Assembly: GCF_025567045.1 (NCBI RefSeq)
Contig: NZ_JAOQJK010000004.1
Span: 1 to 64,000 of the forward strand
Length of the DNA stretch: 64,000 nucleotides
Direction of reading: 5' to 3'
DNA from: Barnesiella propionica
Lineage (GTDB): Bacteria > Bacteroidota > Bacteroidia > Bacteroidales > Barnesiellaceae
The first letter of the stretch is position 1, and each line of letters begins with the position of its first letter. Made by a program: the position numbers and the translations under genes. The notes beneath the pieces are model-generated. The model saw only the letters and a list, made by a program, of their open reading frames with translations, searched no databases and had not been told where the DNA came from. Positions 62,599-64,000 of this stretch are shown piece by piece.

Positions 62599-64000
62599 AT
62601 GAAAAAGAAGAACAATAAGAAATTGAATACGACGTATGTGATACGTTTTTTATGGGGAGGCTTCATTTTCGGTGTGCTTGCTCTTGTCATATTGTTTTCA
62701 ATGATAGGCAACGGGTACATCGGATATATGCCGCCTATCGAAGATCTGGAAAACCCGAAAGATAAGTACGCTTCTGAAATCTATTCGGAAGATATGCAGG
62801 TTCTGAGCCGTTTTTACCAGAGTAAGAATAATCGTGTATATGTGGGTTATAAAGAGATTTCGCCTTATTTGGTGCAGGCTCTTATTGCTACGGAAGATGC
62901 CCGCTTTACCGAGCATTCGGGTATTGACGTAAAAGCATTATTCCGGGCGATCATCAAGAGGGGCTTGTTCTTGCAGAAAAGTGCGGGAGGAGGAAGTACC
63001 ATCACCCAGCAATTGGCAAAGCTGTATTTCTCTCCGAGTGCCGATAATGTTCTGGAACGGTTGTTTCAAAAGCCTATTGAGTGGGTAATAGCCGTACAGC
63101 TGGAACGTTGTTATACCAAGGAAGAGATATTGAATATGTATCTTAATCAGTTCGATTTCCTGAATAATGCAGTGGGAATACAGTCTGCTGCCGGTATTTA
63201 TTTCGGAACTACTCCCGATAAACTGAAGATAGAAGAGGCAGCCACATTGATAGGAATGTGTAAAAATCCTTCCTATTATAATCCGGTACGGCATAACGAA
63301 CGTTCACGAGGACGGCGCAATACGGTACTTAACCAGATGTATAAAGCCGATTATATTACGGCTGCCGAAAGAGACTCTTTGAAAAATCTTCCGCTAAAAC
63401 TTAAGTTTAGCCGCGTGGATCATAAAGAAGGACTGGCTCCCTATTTTCGTGAACAATTACGTCTGATGATGACGGCGCGTAAGCCGGTACGGTCCGATTA
63501 TCGCGGATGGGAACAGCAGAAGTTCGTAGATGATTCTATTGCTTGGGAGACTAATCCGTTATATGGCTGGTGTGAAAAAAACCGGAAGGCCGATGGTTCC
63601 AAATATAATATTTATACCGACGGTCTGAAGATCTATACGACTATAGATTCCCGTATGCAAAGATATGCCGAAGAAGCAGTAAGAGAGCATTTAGGCGGAT
63701 ACTTACAGCCTCGGTTCTTTTCCGAGAAGAAAGGGCGAAGTTACGGTCCGTTTTCCCGGAGCATATCGGAAAAAGACAGGGCTGCTATATTAGAAAGAGC
63801 TATGAAGCAAAGCGACCGTTACAGGAGTATGCAAAACGACGGTTATTCGGAAAGTGAAATACGAAAAGCATTCAATACTCCTGTGGAGATGCAACTTTTT
63901 TCATATAATGGAATGATCGATACGATTATGACTCCTATGGACTCTATTCGTTACCAGAAGTCTTTCCTGCGTACCGGTTTTATGTCTATGGATCCTCATA
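62599..64000 (+). CDS. Class A penicillin-binding protein 1A (3' end outside window)
   Basis: An open frame of 467 codons runs to the window edge. A cytoplasmic Lys-rich start and a membrane anchor (about 15-38) precede the glycosyltransferase 51 domain: motif 1 EDARFTEHSGID near 100-111, motif 2 GGGSTITQQLAK near 131-142 and motif 3 EEILNMYLNQ near 176. These polymerise lipid II. The start of the linker/transpeptidase region (IYTTIDSRMQRYAEEA near 350) is present; the Ser-x-x-Lys active site lies beyond the window. It is divergent from the pyrB operon. Confidence 0.92.
   Translation, partial: MKKKNNKKLNTTYVIRFLWGGFIFGVLALVILFSMIGNGYIGYMPPIEDLENPKDKYASEIYSEDMQVLSRFYQSKNNRVYVGYKEISPYLVQALIATEDARFTEHSGIDVKALFRAIIKRGLFLQKSAGGGSTITQQLAKLYFSPSADNVLERLFQKPIEWVIAVQLERCYTKEEILNMYLNQFDFLNNAVGIQSAAGIYFGTTPDKLKIEEAATLIGMCKNPSYYNPVRHNERSRGRRNTVLNQMYKADYITAAERDSLKNLPLKLKFSRVDHKEGLAPYFREQLRLMMTARKPVRSDYRGWEQQKFVDDSIAWETNPLYGWCEKNRKADGSKYNIYTDGLKIYTTIDSRMQRYAEEAVREHLGGYLQPRFFSEKKGRSYGPFSRSISEKDRAAILERAMKQSDRYRSMQNDGYSESEIRKAFNTPVEMQLFSYNGMIDTIMTPMDSIRYQKSFLRTGFMSMDPH

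Noticed and set aside
1..64000. CRISPR arrays, tRNA or rRNA genes, prophage or intact insertion sequence
   Set aside because: I found no regular spaced repeats, no cloverleaf or rRNA sequence in the gaps, and no transposase, integrase or phage gene among the coding regions.

Overview
This 64-kb window looks like chromosome of a Bacteroidales bacterium that has a type IX secretion system (T9SS). The evidence is: six proteins or fragments ending in T9SS C-terminal sorting domains; promoters of the Bacteroidetes type (TTTG, about 17-20 bases, TAnnTTTG); few Shine-Dalgarno sequences; and typical Bacteroidales families (DUF1343/NamZ, MurT/DUF5009, DUF4922, DUF5106, PCMD, golvesin-domain amidase). 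A T9SS argues against Bacteroides itself and for a Barnesiellaceae, Tannerellaceae or Porphyromonadaceae-like relative; that placement is an inference. No rRNA, tRNA, CRISPR array, prophage or intact insertion sequence was found.

Left third (1-26.1 kb, all + strand): a large cell-wall scavenging region. It opens with T9SS cargo: the tail of one secreted protein, a PD40-like propeller protein, an N-acetylmuramoyl-L-alanine amidase and two tandem phosphodiester glycosidases. A MurK-like sugar kinase on its own promoter follows. Then comes an eleven-gene run (9.8-26.1 kb): golvesin-domain amidase, two-domain glycosyltransferase, DUF4922 HIT-like enzyme, SpoIID without signal peptide, AmpG-like permease, NamZ exo-muramidase, FAD/Fe-S D-lactate dehydrogenase-like protein, MurT, MurK, MurQ and an SGNH esterase. 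Together they give a route from wall polymer to MurNAc, MurNAc-6-P, GlcNAc-6-P and D-lactate, with three genes (GT2, DUF4922, SpoIID) whose place is not known.

Middle (26.3-41.9 kb): a DUF5106 thioredoxin-like protein, DoxX, mnmA and a bifunctional nuclease; then a run of two nucleoside transporters, rsmE, kdsA and an MFS transporter; a TPR protein; and, after a strong bidirectional terminator, two minus-strand T9SS cargo genes (S8 protease, PCMD protein) and a surface lipoprotein.

Right part (42.2-64 kb): an M23/LysM endopeptidase with ndk, recG-ispD, a DJ-1/HxlR divergent pair with striking palindromes, an AraC regulator divergent from an HXXEE membrane protein with 21-bp-phased direct repeats, a PMCA-type Ca2+ ATPase, lpxH-sufT, an OMP, priA, and a five-gene minus operon pyrB-pyrI-flavin reductase-OMP-glyA. 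The pyrB leader carries a 36-codon reading frame that ends inside the loop of a terminator-like hairpin. This looks like a UTP-sensing translation-coupled attenuator of the E. coli pyrBI kind and is the sharpest regulatory finding here. The window ends inside a class A penicillin-binding protein gene.
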